From the NCBI GenBank assembly GCA_031267155.1, contig JAIRZR010000443.1:1-6007 (forward strand): a DNA stretch of 6,007 nt, written 5' to 3'. Position numbers and translations under genes: made by a program. Under the pieces are notes generated by a model that saw only the letters and a list, made by a program, of their open reading frames with translations, searched no databases and had not been told where the DNA came from. Origin of the DNA: Prevotellaceae bacterium. Lineage in GTDB: Bacteria; Bacteroidota; Bacteroidia; Bacteroidales; UBA932. Positions within the stretch are counted from its first letter, which is position 1; each line of letters opens with the position of its first letter. Positions 1-5,629 of the stretch are shown here, piece by piece.

Positions 1-116
1 AATGTGACAATCCTCCTGTTCTCCATCAATTTCTTAAACACCGTATCGTATATCGGATTGGCGATAATAAACGGTTTTACTGCTGTTTGATCCTGTTGCT
101 CTGTACTCATAATCAT
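1..116 (-). CDS. PD-(D/E)XK nuclease / Rpn-like protein, N-terminus only
   Basis: On the minus strand an open frame starts at ATG 110-108 (or two codons earlier at ATG 116-114, giving M-I-M-S-T) and runs off the window after 36 codons. The translation begins MSTEQQDQTAVKPF and continues IIANPIYDTVFKKLMENRR. The NPIYDTVFK-x-LM block is, from memory, the opening of a family of Bacteroidetes proteins usually annotated as PD-(D/E)XK nuclease family transposase or Rpn-like recombination-promoting nuclease. The catalytic core would lie outside the window, so activity cannot be judged. It lies 74 nt downstream of pdxA on the same strand, but the A/T-rich spacer could carry its own promoter, so co-transcription is uncertain. 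No Shine-Dalgarno sequence decides between the two start codons. The family call rests on one short motif. Confidence 0.55.
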   Translation of the reverse strand, partial: MIMSTEQQDQTAVKPFIIANPIYDTVFKKLMENRRIVT

Positions 117-139
117 ATTTTTTATATTCTTACAGGGCG

Positions 140-147
140 CAAAATTA
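140..147 (-). promoter_or_regulatory. Weak -7-like box upstream of the partial nuclease gene
   Basis: Read on the minus strand, the spacer contains TAATTTTG, a full match to the Bacteroidetes -7 pattern TAnnTTTG, about 24 nt upstream of the first possible start codon. No convincing TTTG/TTG -33 element lies 19-21 nt further upstream; the sequence there is A-rich. The call therefore rests on one half-site. Confidence 0.25.
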
Positions 148-189
148 TTAATTATTCTTTAATATTTTTTTACCTGAACGTTAATACCA

Positions 190-1248
190 TTACTCCAGTG
201 TCTTTTTCGGATGATTTGTTCTTACCTGCAAAGGGTTTGCGCTGATTTCATCCTGTATCTGCCTGTTACCGTATATTTCCGTTGCAAGGAACAGGGCGTT
301 TCTCAGGGATACGGGCGTGGCGATTCCCTTTCCGGCAATATCGTATCCTGTTCCGTGCGCAGGCGAAGTCCTGACTGCAGGCAGTCCGGCGGTATAGCTC
401 ACTCCCCCAGACAGTCCGATGGATTTGAACGGTATCATTCCCTGATCGTGGTACATTGCAAGAACTGCGTCAAAGTTTTTGAATTCTCCGGAAGCGAAAA
501 ATTCGTCGGACGGATATGTGCCGAACGCGAGTATTCCCTTTCTTTTGGTTTCCTCTATTGCCGGACAGATAATCTCCGTTTCTTCCTTCCCCGGCGTGCC
601 GCTGCTCCCGCCGTTGGGATTGAGCGACAAAACGGCTATGCGCGGCGCGCGGATCAGGAAATCGTTTTTGAGGGAATTGTCGATAATGGAAATCTTGTTC
701 ATTATTAAATCCCTGTTTATGGTCTCCAAAACTTCGCTTAAGGGAATATTGGCGGTAACGAACCCGATCCGCATCAGTTCGTTGATCATCATCGTCGCGT
801 AGTCATTGACGCTGAACTTGTCTGCAAAATATTCGGTATGTCCGGGAAAGTCGTATGTCCCGGAATGTGTTACCGATTTGTTTATCGGACAGGCGACTAT
901 CGCGTCGATCTTGCCTGTCTGCAAATCCTCGACTGCCATGTCCAAAGCCTTAACGGACGAAATCCCCGACAGTTGCGAAGGAAATCCTATCTCGACCTTA
1001 ACATTGTCGGCAACGTTTATAATGTTTGTTTTTTTGACATTGGCTTCGTTTGCATCATTAATGATGTTGAAATTGAAATTCTCCATGTCCAGGGCTTTCC
1101 TGTAATAAGCGGCGGCTTTCGACGAGCCGTAAATGATGGGGACAAAAAACTCATTCATTGCAACATCGGAAAATGTCTTCATTATTATTTCGTAGTTTAT
1201 CCCGTTGAAGTCGCCGTGCGTTATGCCTATCCGTATTTTTTCTTTCAT
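190..1248 (-). CDS. pdxA: PdxA, 4-hydroxythreonine-4-phosphate dehydrogenase family (altered active site)
   Basis: The 352-aa protein has the full PdxA length. PdxA oxidises 4-phosphohydroxy-L-threonine with NAD(P)+; the product decarboxylates and is condensed by PdxJ to pyridoxine 5'-phosphate. It is a cytosolic, metal-dependent homodimer. Visible motifs are ITHGDFNGI (9-17), PGHTEY (135-140), YHDQG (266-270), K275, and GLPAVRTSPAHGT (288-300) followed by the AGKG loop. The Bacteroidetes forms 'THGD-NG' and 'RTSPAHGT' are present. Compared with E. coli PdxA at a constant +1 offset, substrate residues H137, T138, K275 and R293 and metal ligand H267 are kept. However, the expected metal histidines are N167 (in TANIPL) and N212 (in LNPNGG), and the expected substrate Asn is S284. 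The frame is otherwise intact. It could be a divergent enzyme with another substrate or metal, or an early inactive copy. Family is certain; activity is doubtful. ATG 1248 fits the usual family start. Confidence 0.93.
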   Translation of the reverse strand: MKEKIRIGITHGDFNGINYEIIMKTFSDVAMNEFFVPIIYGSSKAAAYYRKALDMENFNFNIINDANEANVKKTNIINVADNVKVEIGFPSQLSGISSVKALDMAVEDLQTGKIDAIVACPINKSVTHSGTYDFPGHTEYFADKFSVNDYATMMINELMRIGFVTANIPLSEVLETINRDLIMNKISIIDNSLKNDFLIRAPRIAVLSLNPNGGSSGTPGKEETEIICPAIEETKRKGILAFGTYPSDEFFASGEFKNFDAVLAMYHDQGMIPFKSIGLSGGVSYTAGLPAVRTSPAHGTGYDIAGKGIATPVSLRNALFLATEIYGNRQIQDEISANPLQVRTNHPKKTLE

Positions 1249-1277
1249 ACTGTTGAATTATGTAATAAAATTTTTGC

Positions 1278-1310
1278 GAAAGGTACGGATATTTTGATTA
1301 TTCATGCAAT
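1278..1310 (-). promoter_or_regulatory. Candidate Bacteroidetes-type promoter for pdxA
   Basis: On the minus strand, ATTG (1310-1307) is separated by 21 nt from TACCTTTC (1285-1278). This resembles the Bacteroidetes sigma-A pattern TTTG-N19-21-TAnnTTTG and misses only the final G of the -7 box. Transcription would start near 1271, leaving a short leader of about 20-25 nt before the pdxA ATG at 1248. Position and spacing are good; there is no experimental support. Confidence 0.5.
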
Positions 1311-1340
1311 ATTTTTATATCTGCATGTATTTTAGCTATC

Positions 1341-1367
1341 TGCACGGACGGATTCGCAAGCCGTGCA
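1341..1367. repeat. 7-bp perfect inverted repeat between pdxA and the small frame at 1442
   Basis: TGCACGG (1341-1347) and CCGTGCA (1361-1367) are perfect inverted repeats separated by 13 nt. No T-run follows on either strand, so it is not a normal intrinsic terminator. It lies about 30 nt upstream of the candidate pdxA -33 box. It could be a regulator's operator or an RNA hairpin; the sequence does not say which. Confidence 0.45.
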
Positions 1368-1441
1368 ACATGAATAAAGCATAATTGAACGGTTTTTCGA
1401 TGCGGTTTTAGCGGTACACGCGGTGACTGTAAAGTTTGTGC

Positions 1442-1606
1442 ATGCTTACCTGTCTACAGCAAAAAACTTACGATGCCGGTGTTGAGTTTCAAACGAAGCT
1501 TGATTTGGATGAGATTGCAGAAAAAGCGGCGATTTTTGATTTTTATCGTGCTGAAAACAGGGTTCATATCAAGCCAGCTAAAAAAAATAGCATTAGTTAT
1601 CAATGA
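1442..1606 (+). other. Unrecognised 54-codon reading frame, possibly a gene remnant
   Basis: An open frame of 54 codons runs from ATG 1442 to TGA 1604-1606 in the pdxA-ssb gap. The translation has an acidic middle (KLDLDEIAEKAAIFDFYRAE) and a basic end (HIKPAKKNS), more protein-like than the surrounding A/T-rich DNA. A stop lies four codons upstream (TAA 1430-1432). A second frame just before and overlapping it (GTG 1424 onward, reading VTVKFVHAYLSTAKN) is also open, which would fit a frameshifted C-terminal fragment of an older gene. I do not recognise a family and see no clear promoter or ribosome binding site. It may be a small protein, a remnant, or chance. Confidence 0.3.
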
Positions 1607-1632
1607 CTTAATATTTTTTTTAACAAAAAGCC

Positions 1633-1661
1633 TTGGCGAATCAAAATAATATATACTTTTA
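1633..1661 (+). promoter_or_regulatory. Candidate promoter for ssb
   Basis: TTG at 1633-1635 lies 18 nt before TACTTTTA (1654-1661), close to TAnnTTTG. It would give a leader of roughly 40 nt before ATG 1709. The -7 region ATACTTTTAtGT is nearly identical to ATACTTTTAcGT upstream of queA (2415-2426), which supports a shared element. The spacer is slightly short. Confidence 0.4.
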
Positions 1662-1708
1662 TGTCGGAAATAACAGTGCGTATATGCAGGATAGTAATAT
1701 TTTTTGAT

Positions 1709-2140
1709 ATGTCTTATAATAAAGTAATTCTAATTGGAAATGCGGGTAAAGATCCGGAAATCCGCCACTTGGACAGCGGAGTGGCAGTAATAACCTTACC
1801 TGTTGTAACGACAGAGCGTGTGAAAGACCGCAATGGAGAATGGCGGGAAATGTCGGAATGGCATAATGTTGTTTTTTGGCGGGCTTTGGCTGAATCGGTC
1901 GAAAAGTATGTCAGGAAAGGCACTCAGATTTTAGTTGAAGGCAAACTCAGAACCAGATCATGGGAAGATCAAAACCATCAAAAAAAATATACTACCGAAA
2001 TTGTTGTCGAAACTCTTAAAGTATTAAACCGCAGAGAAAATAATAATTTTCAACAAAATGGTCAACAGGATATTAAGTCGATAATAACTGCTGTTGCGGA
2101 TAGTCAGACCAATGATGAAGTTGACCGTCTACCTTTCTGA
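1709..2140 (+). CDS. ssb: Single-stranded DNA-binding protein SSB
   Basis: SSB coats single-stranded DNA in replication, recombination and repair and recruits partner proteins through its C-terminal tip. This 143-aa protein opens with MSYNKVILIGNAGKDPEIRHL, the first OB-fold strand, followed by SEWHNVVFWR, an aromatic-rich DNA-contact stretch, and GTQILVEGKLRTRSWED. A short glutamine/asparagine-rich linker (NNNFQQNGQQD) leads to an acidic tip ending DRLPF, close to the classic DDDLPF ending. Total length is slightly short but normal for SSB. The frame is open upstream to another ATG at 1661, but those 16 extra residues are hydrophobic and not SSB-like, and the family begins at the M-x-x-N-K-V-I-L motif, so 1709 is preferred. 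It appears monocistronic, with a promoter candidate upstream and a strong terminator downstream. Confidence 0.96.
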   Translation: MSYNKVILIGNAGKDPEIRHLDSGVAVITLPVVTTERVKDRNGEWREMSEWHNVVFWRALAESVEKYVRKGTQILVEGKLRTRSWEDQNHQKKYTTEIVVETLKVLNRRENNNFQQNGQQDIKSIITAVADSQTNDEVDRLPF

Positions 2141-2194
2141 AGACCTAATAACTGTACTTAGAAAACCGACTTTATCAGGATTTTGAAAAGATGA

Positions 2195-2219
2195 CCCCGG
2201 TTACACTCCGGGGCTTTTT
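2195..2219 (+). terminator. Intrinsic terminator downstream of ssb
   Basis: CCCCGG (2195-2200) pairs perfectly with CCGGGG (2208-2213) around a 7-nt loop, followed directly by CTTTTTC. The upstream GAAAAG (2185-2190) could pair partly with the T-run. It sits 55 nt after the ssb stop and separates ssb from the queA operon. Confidence 0.85.
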
Positions 2220-2464
2220 CAAAGAGAAAAGGAACTGTTTCTGCCGGGAGTGTCGATTAAAATCGCCATATCCGTTGAAAATAAACCGGTCGCGTGCAGA
2301 AAAATGGAGATACTGTTTTGAACTGTTTATGCCCGACCTCATTTTAGACCGCATTAGTATTCAGGTAGATTTCAATGAAATAAATATTTTTTTTAAAAAA
2401 ATGAAACAAATCTGATACTTTTACGTAGAAAGGATGTTTTTTTGTATTAAATATAAAGATAAGT
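2220..2464. other. Non-coding gap between the ssb terminator and queA
   Basis: The ssb-queA gap (2141-2464) is 324 nt and has no supported gene. Its first part holds the terminator. From about 2214 to 2321 one plus-strand frame is open (…FLPGVSIKIAISVENKPVA…) but has no start codon, crosses the terminator's T-run and matches no family I know. The last 90 nt are strongly A/T-rich with T- and A-runs, as expected of a promoter and leader region. Confidence 0.5.
2391..2423 (+). promoter_or_regulatory. Candidate promoter of the queA-lpxH-slyD operon
   Basis: TACTTTTA (2416-2423) resembles TAnnTTTG and is preceded, 21 nt upstream, by TTTT (2391-2394) in place of TTTG. The match is imperfect at both boxes. 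Support comes mainly from position, about 41 nt before the queA ATG, and from the near-identical -7 region ahead of ssb. Confidence 0.35.
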
Positions 2465-3517
2465 ATGAAACTATCGCAATTTAATTTTAAGCTGCCACCG
2501 GAGTTGATAGCAAAATATCCTTCGAAACACAGGGACGAATCCCGTTTAATGATTATAAAAAGAAAAACGGGAGAAATAGAACATGGTATATTTAAAAGTA
2601 TAATCAACTATTTTGATGAAAAAGACGTGTTCGTGGTTAATAATACCAAAGTGTTTCCCGCACGCCTGTACGGAAATAAGGAAAAAACGGGAGCGGATAT
2701 AGAGGTTTTTCTTTTGAGGGAACTGAACAGGGAACAGCGTTTATGGGACGTTTTGGTCGATCCCGCAAGGAAAATCAGAATAGGGAATAAACTCTATTTC
2801 GGGGATAACGACGCAATAATTGCCGAAGTTATTGACAATACGACCTCAAGAGGGCGTACGCTGCGTTTCCTTTTCGACGGAAATTACGACGAATTTAAAA
2901 CGGCCCTGTTCAAGCTGGGCGAAATGCCTCTGCCGCGCTGGGTCCGTAAAAAAGTGGAGTCCATCGACGAAGACCGTTACCAGACCATTTACGCCAAACA
3001 CGAAGGCGCTGTTGCGGCTCCTTTTGCAGGGCTTCATTTCAGCAGGGAACTGCTGAAAAAGTGTGAAATCAAGGGCGTTGACATTGCCGAAGTTACTCTT
3101 CATTTGGGTCTGGGCAGTTTCAGGGAAATCGACGTCGAAGATTTGAGCAAGCACAAGATGGATTCCGAACAGATCAATATCCCCGAAGAAACGGAGGTTA
3201 TTGTAAACAGCGCCAAGGATATGGGTAAAAAAATCTGCGCCGTCGGAACAACCGTTCTGCGAACGATGGAAAGCTCATATACAACCCGCGGATATCTGAA
3301 ATCGTATGACGGCTGGACAAACAAGTTTATTTTTCCGCCATACGAATGTGTTGTACCTGACGCTCTTGTAACAAATTTTCACCAGCCGCTGTCCACCCTG
3401 CTGATGACAACCGCTTCTTTCGGAGGATATCACACGGTAATGAATGCATACTCGATAGCAGTGAAAGAAAAGTACAAGTTCGGGGCTTATGGAGACGCGA
3501 TGCTAATCATTGATTAA
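2465..3517 (+). CDS. queA: QueA, S-adenosylmethionine:tRNA ribosyltransferase-isomerase
   Basis: QueA moves and isomerises the ribosyl group of S-adenosylmethionine onto 7-aminomethyl-7-deazaguanine at the wobble position of GUN-anticodon tRNAs. This forms epoxyqueuosine, the step before QueG or QueH. The 350-aa length is normal. Family blocks appear in order: FVVNNTKVFPARL (56-68), RYQTIYAK (171-178), GAVAAPFAGLHFS (181-193), TLHLGLGSFR (211-220), K-H-K-M-D-S-E (229-235), AVGTTVLRTMES (259-270), LVTNFHQPLSTLL (301-313) and the C-terminal FGAYGDAMLI (339-348). All are intact. ATG 2465 fits the family start at the first β-strand; no Shine-Dalgarno is visible, as usual in Bacteroidetes. It is the first gene of a tight unit with lpxH (16-nt gap) and slyD. 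No preQ1 riboswitch could be identified upstream. Confidence 0.97.
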   Translation: MKLSQFNFKLPPELIAKYPSKHRDESRLMIIKRKTGEIEHGIFKSIINYFDEKDVFVVNNTKVFPARLYGNKEKTGADIEVFLLRELNREQRLWDVLVDPARKIRIGNKLYFGDNDAIIAEVIDNTTSRGRTLRFLFDGNYDEFKTALFKLGEMPLPRWVRKKVESIDEDRYQTIYAKHEGAVAAPFAGLHFSRELLKKCEIKGVDIAEVTLHLGLGSFREIDVEDLSKHKMDSEQINIPEETEVIVNSAKDMGKKICAVGTTVLRTMESSYTTRGYLKSYDGWTNKFIFPPYECVVPDALVTNFHQPLSTLLMTTASFGGYHTVMNAYSIAVKEKYKFGAYGDAMLIID

Positions 3518-3533
3518 TTATTGATTAAACCCG

Positions 3534-4256
3534 ATGAATTACTATTTTGCCGCTGATGTCCATCTTGGTTTGCCTCCCGAAGAAGATTCCCGGAAAAGGG
3601 AACACTGTTTCGTGGAATGGCTGGACAGTATCAAATCCGATGCAAAGGAAATATTCCTTTTGGGAGATATTTTTGATTTCTGGTTTGAGTACAGGAAAGT
3701 TGTACCGAGAGGATTTGTCAGAACCATGGGAAAAATCGCCGAACTCAGCGATTCTGGAATCCCCGTGCATTTCTTTGCAGGAAACCACGATCTTTGGGTA
3801 AGCGATTATCTGCAATCCGAACTGGGAGTTATTTTTCATCCAAACGATTATACCGTAAATCTTTGCGGATATAAATTCTGCCTGACGCATGGAGATGCGA
3901 TCAATACAGATGACAGGAGTCACATGATGCTGAGATGGATATTCACGAACAGAAAGTTGCGGAAACTGTTTGCAGGGATACATCCCTACATCGGCTTGTC
4001 TTTCGCACATGCATGGTCGAAAAGCAACAGGAAAAAACACGGCAGAATTGACTTCAGTCTCAATAATCCCTATTATACCAGGGCATGTGAAATGGCTAAA
4101 ATGCAGAATTTCGACTTTTTTGTCATGGGACATTTGCATGTGCCTGTAAATATCCCGGAAAACAATTTCAATTTTATTGTGCTTCCCGACTGGTTTTCGG
4201 GTGGAGGATATGCGGTTTTTGACGGTAAAGAAATGAAAATTATAAATTTAAAATAA
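3534..4256 (+). CDS. lpxH: UDP-2,3-diacylglucosamine diphosphatase, LpxH-type metallophosphatase
   Basis: The 240-aa protein is a calcineurin-like metallophosphoesterase of LpxH type. LpxH hydrolyses UDP-2,3-diacylglucosamine to lipid X plus UMP at the inner face of the cytoplasmic membrane, the fourth step of lipid A synthesis. The two-metal site is complete: D8-x-H10, G44-D45 followed by IFDFWFEY, G83-N84-H85-D86, T118-H119-G120-D121 and G199-H200-L201-H202. The DxH-L-G and GD-IFDFW motifs are characteristic of LpxH rather than general phosphoesterases. The basic segment at about 138-171 (RKLRKLF…KSNRKKHGR) is where LpxH carries its lipid-binding helical insertion. There is no signal peptide or membrane helix, as expected for a peripheral membrane enzyme. 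ATG 3534 places the first β-strand at residue 2. An uncharacterised phosphoesterase of the same fold is less likely. Confidence 0.88.
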   Translation: MNYYFAADVHLGLPPEEDSRKREHCFVEWLDSIKSDAKEIFLLGDIFDFWFEYRKVVPRGFVRTMGKIAELSDSGIPVHFFAGNHDLWVSDYLQSELGVIFHPNDYTVNLCGYKFCLTHGDAINTDDRSHMMLRWIFTNRKLRKLFAGIHPYIGLSFAHAWSKSNRKKHGRIDFSLNNPYYTRACEMAKMQNFDFFVMGHLHVPVNIPENNFNFIVLPDWFSGGGYAVFDGKEMKIINLK

Positions 4257-4264
4257 AATATTAA

Positions 4265-4822
4265 ATGAAAGTAGAACAGAACAGAGTGGTTTCCCTGAGC
4301 TATCGGCTCGAAACCGACGGCGATGTAATTGAAGTGGTAACAAAAGAAAAACCTGCGCAATTTATATATGGCGTAGGATATTTGCTCCCGAAATTCGAAG
4401 AACAGATAGAGAATATGAATACAGGCGACAAGTTCGATTTTGTCCTGCAAGCGATTGAAGCTTACGGCGAAATAGATGAACAGGCTATTTTCGATCTCCC
4501 GAAAAACGCCTTTGAAATTGATGGTGAATTTGACGATCAATATATCGAAGTCGGCAAAAGTATTCCAATGCAGGATCAGGAAGGAAATCGCCTGTATGGA
4601 ACAGTTGTGGAAATCGGCGACACTACGGTTACCATGAATTTCAATCATCCCTTAGCCGGAAACGTATTGCATTTTGAAGGTGAAGTGGTAGATGTTCGTG
4701 AAGTAACTCCCGAAGACCTGTCGGAAAGCTGCAGTTGCGGATGCGGATGCCATGACAATGATTGCAGCGGGTGCGAGGAAGAAGGTTGCGACTGCGAAGG
4801 CAATTGTGAAGATATTAATTGA
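4265..4822 (+). CDS. slyD: SlyD-like FKBP peptidyl-prolyl cis-trans isomerase with Cys-rich metal tail
   Basis: This 185-aa protein reads as a SlyD-type FKBP: a proline isomerase with an inserted chaperone flap and a metal-binding tail. The N-terminal FKBP half has V-S-L-S-Y-R-L (9-15) and the hallmark FIYGVGYLLPKFEEQIENM (33-51), followed by GDKFDF. The IF insertion covers about residues 70-120 (EAYGEIDEQAIFDLPK…), and the FKBP fold resumes at MNFNHPLAGNVLHFEGEV (124-141), a very typical SlyD block. The last 30 residues are acidic and hold nine cysteines (156, 158, 160, 162, 167, 170, 175, 177, 181) plus H163, a likely Ni/Zn/Cu-binding tail. SlyD of E. coli supplies nickel to hydrogenase; whether this copy does is unknown. 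It starts 8 nt after lpxH and is the last gene before the terminator. Confidence 0.93.
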   Translation: MKVEQNRVVSLSYRLETDGDVIEVVTKEKPAQFIYGVGYLLPKFEEQIENMNTGDKFDFVLQAIEAYGEIDEQAIFDLPKNAFEIDGEFDDQYIEVGKSIPMQDQEGNRLYGTVVEIGDTTVTMNFNHPLAGNVLHFEGEVVDVREVTPEDLSESCSCGCGCHDNDCSGCEEEGCDCEGNCEDIN

Positions 4823-4835
4823 TTTTATATAAGTC

Positions 4836-4854
4836 CTGCCTTTCAGGCAGTTTT
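4836..4854 (+). terminator. Intrinsic terminator after slyD
   Basis: CTGCC (4836-4840) and GGCAG (4846-4850) form a perfect 5-bp stem with loop TTTCA, followed by TTTTAT. It starts 13 nt after the slyD stop and likely ends the queA-lpxH-slyD transcript. The stem is short. It is also the first of three hairpins in a row and may be part of a repeat element. Confidence 0.65.
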
Positions 4855-4869
4855 ATCTGCGCACAGATT

Positions 4870-4890
4870 CCGCAGGTCGATGACCTACGG
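4870..4890. repeat. Hairpin 2 of the intergenic cluster
   Basis: CCG-c-AGGTC and GACCT-a-CGG pair with one mismatch around loop GAT. No T-run follows, so it is not a terminator. Together with its neighbours it resembles a REP-like palindromic element. Confidence 0.5.
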
Positions 4891-4900
4891 TTACGAAAAT

Positions 4901-4917
4901 CCGGCTTTTCAAGCCGG
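4901..4917. repeat. Hairpin 3 of the intergenic cluster
   Basis: CCGGCTT (4901-4907) and AAGCCGG (4911-4917) are a perfect 7-bp stem with a TTC loop, followed by GGGG rather than T residues on the plus strand. On the minus strand ATTTTCG follows, which would make at best a weak terminator. It is more likely a palindromic repeat unit. Confidence 0.5.
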
Positions 4918-4942
4918 GGGGTGTCCAAAAAGTTTCTCACGT

Positions 4943-4972
4943 CGTCATTACAGGCGAAGCGAAGCAATCCGG
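4943..4972. repeat. Dispersed-repeat-like sequence (CGTCATT…GCGAAGCGAAGCAATCC)
   Basis: The 30-nt stretch begins CGTCATTACAG and continues GCGAAGCGAAGCAATCC. From memory this closely matches a short dispersed intergenic repeat seen in many copies in unrelated bacterial genomes (form CGTCATTGCGAGC…GCAATCC). It lies outside the IS ends. Only one copy is in the window, so repetition cannot be shown here. Confidence 0.5.
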
Positions 4973-4992
4973 AATACTGTTATATAAATTTG

Positions 4993-5019
4993 GGTTAATT
5001 CTTTTTTTGAGGTGCTATG
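4993..5019 (+). repeat. Left terminal inverted repeat of the ISL3 element
   Basis: These 27 nt, starting GGTTAATTC, match the reverse complement of 5625-5651 at 26 of 27 positions; the one difference is T versus C at the 14th base. The GG start is usual for ISL3-family ends. Confidence 0.9.
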
Positions 5020-5050
5020 TTACCTTTGTTTCCTTAAATTCGAATAATCA

Positions 5051-5629
5051 ATGGGACGCAGTAAGAAAGAACGGCAGCCAATAGAGCATTTATTTTCAAC
5101 AGCGATGAGTATGCCTGTGCCCTCGCACATACTGGCGAAGTAATTGAAAAGCCTCTATATGTATTTAAGGCAGAGCATATTGGGGAAACATGAGTATAGA
5201 CGACAGGGTAATTGGCCATGACGGTTTTTACGATATTGAGCAATGATGATACGGGCAGGATAGCCCTGACGGTTGAGAGTACGCGGGCCGCAGATGTGGA
5301 ACAGTCAATGGAGAAATTTGGTCGCGACCTGCATAAAATCAAGAATGTGAGCATGGATATGAGTCCGATTTATGCAATGGTTTTCAATGATTTAATTCCA
5401 CAGGCAGTACAGGTAATCGACAGGTTTCATGTAATAAAATATGTATATCAGGCAGTTTGCGATGTACGTTCGAGAACTGTAAAAGAGCTGCAGCAACAGC
5501 TTTCAAAAGGTAAAAAGCGAAACGAAGAAGACAAGGTTAAACGGTAAAATCAAACGTTTTGCTTCCAACAATTACGGAATCAAAGACAAAGATTTTTTTA
5601 TGTACAGAACGGCTAAATATTTTTCATAG
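5051..5629 (+). pseudogene. ISL3-family transposase, frameshifted and internally deleted
   Basis: The coding remnant is split over at least four frames. From 5051 it reads MGRSKKERQPIEHLF; then about 5098-5190 NSDEYACALAHTGEVIEKPL…EHIGE; then 5190-5231 MSIDDRVIGHDGFY; then about 5230-5544 TILSNDDTGRI…NVSMDMSPIYAMV…QVIDRFHVIKYV…DVRSRTVKEL. The last piece, 5540-5629, reads NGKIKRFASNNYGIKDKDF…RTAKYFS and stops within the right terminal repeat. MSIDD carries the likely first catalytic Asp, and SMDMSP the second. The DRFHVIK motif is typical of the ISL3 DDE domain. The segment between KVKR and NGKIKRF, which should carry the catalytic Glu and most of the domain, is deleted. The protein is certainly inactive. 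The relation of the first fragment (MGRSKKER…) to a normal N-terminus is unclear. Confidence 0.85.

Noticed and set aside
838..1335. Plus-strand open frame of 165 codons opposite pdxA, with several others at 211-708, 479-802 and 806-1105
   Set aside because: All lie antisense to the intact pdxA and have cysteine- and aromatic-rich, low-information translations with no known motif.
1661..1708. Upstream start for ssb adding 16 residues
   Set aside because: The extension is hydrophobic and not found at SSB N-termini; it also begins on the candidate -7 box. ATG 1709 fits the family start.
2191..2415. Plus-strand 74-codon frame after ssb
   Set aside because: It begins inside the terminator hairpin and ends in the queA promoter region; its composition is not protein-like.
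2141..2464. Riboswitch (preQ1 type) upstream of queA
   Set aside because: I looked for a G/C-rich hairpin followed by an A-rich pseudoknot tail near the queA start and found none; the only strong hairpin is the ssb terminator.
2344..2607. Minus-strand 87-codon frame
   Set aside because: It overlaps the start of queA antisense and consists mainly of Ile/Phe/Lys runs from A/T-rich DNA.
3525..4648. Minus-strand frames of 204 codons (3525-4139) and 191 codons (4073-4648)
   Set aside because: They are antisense shadows of lpxH and slyD, both of which have complete motif sets on the plus strand.
4901..4917. CCGGCTT/AAGCCGG hairpin as a second terminator
   Set aside because: It is followed by GGGG on the plus strand and only a weak ATTTT on the minus strand; listed instead as a palindromic repeat unit.
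5034..5354. Minus-strand 106-codon frame within the IS
   Set aside because: It lies opposite the ISL3 transposase remnant, whose motifs read only on the plus strand.
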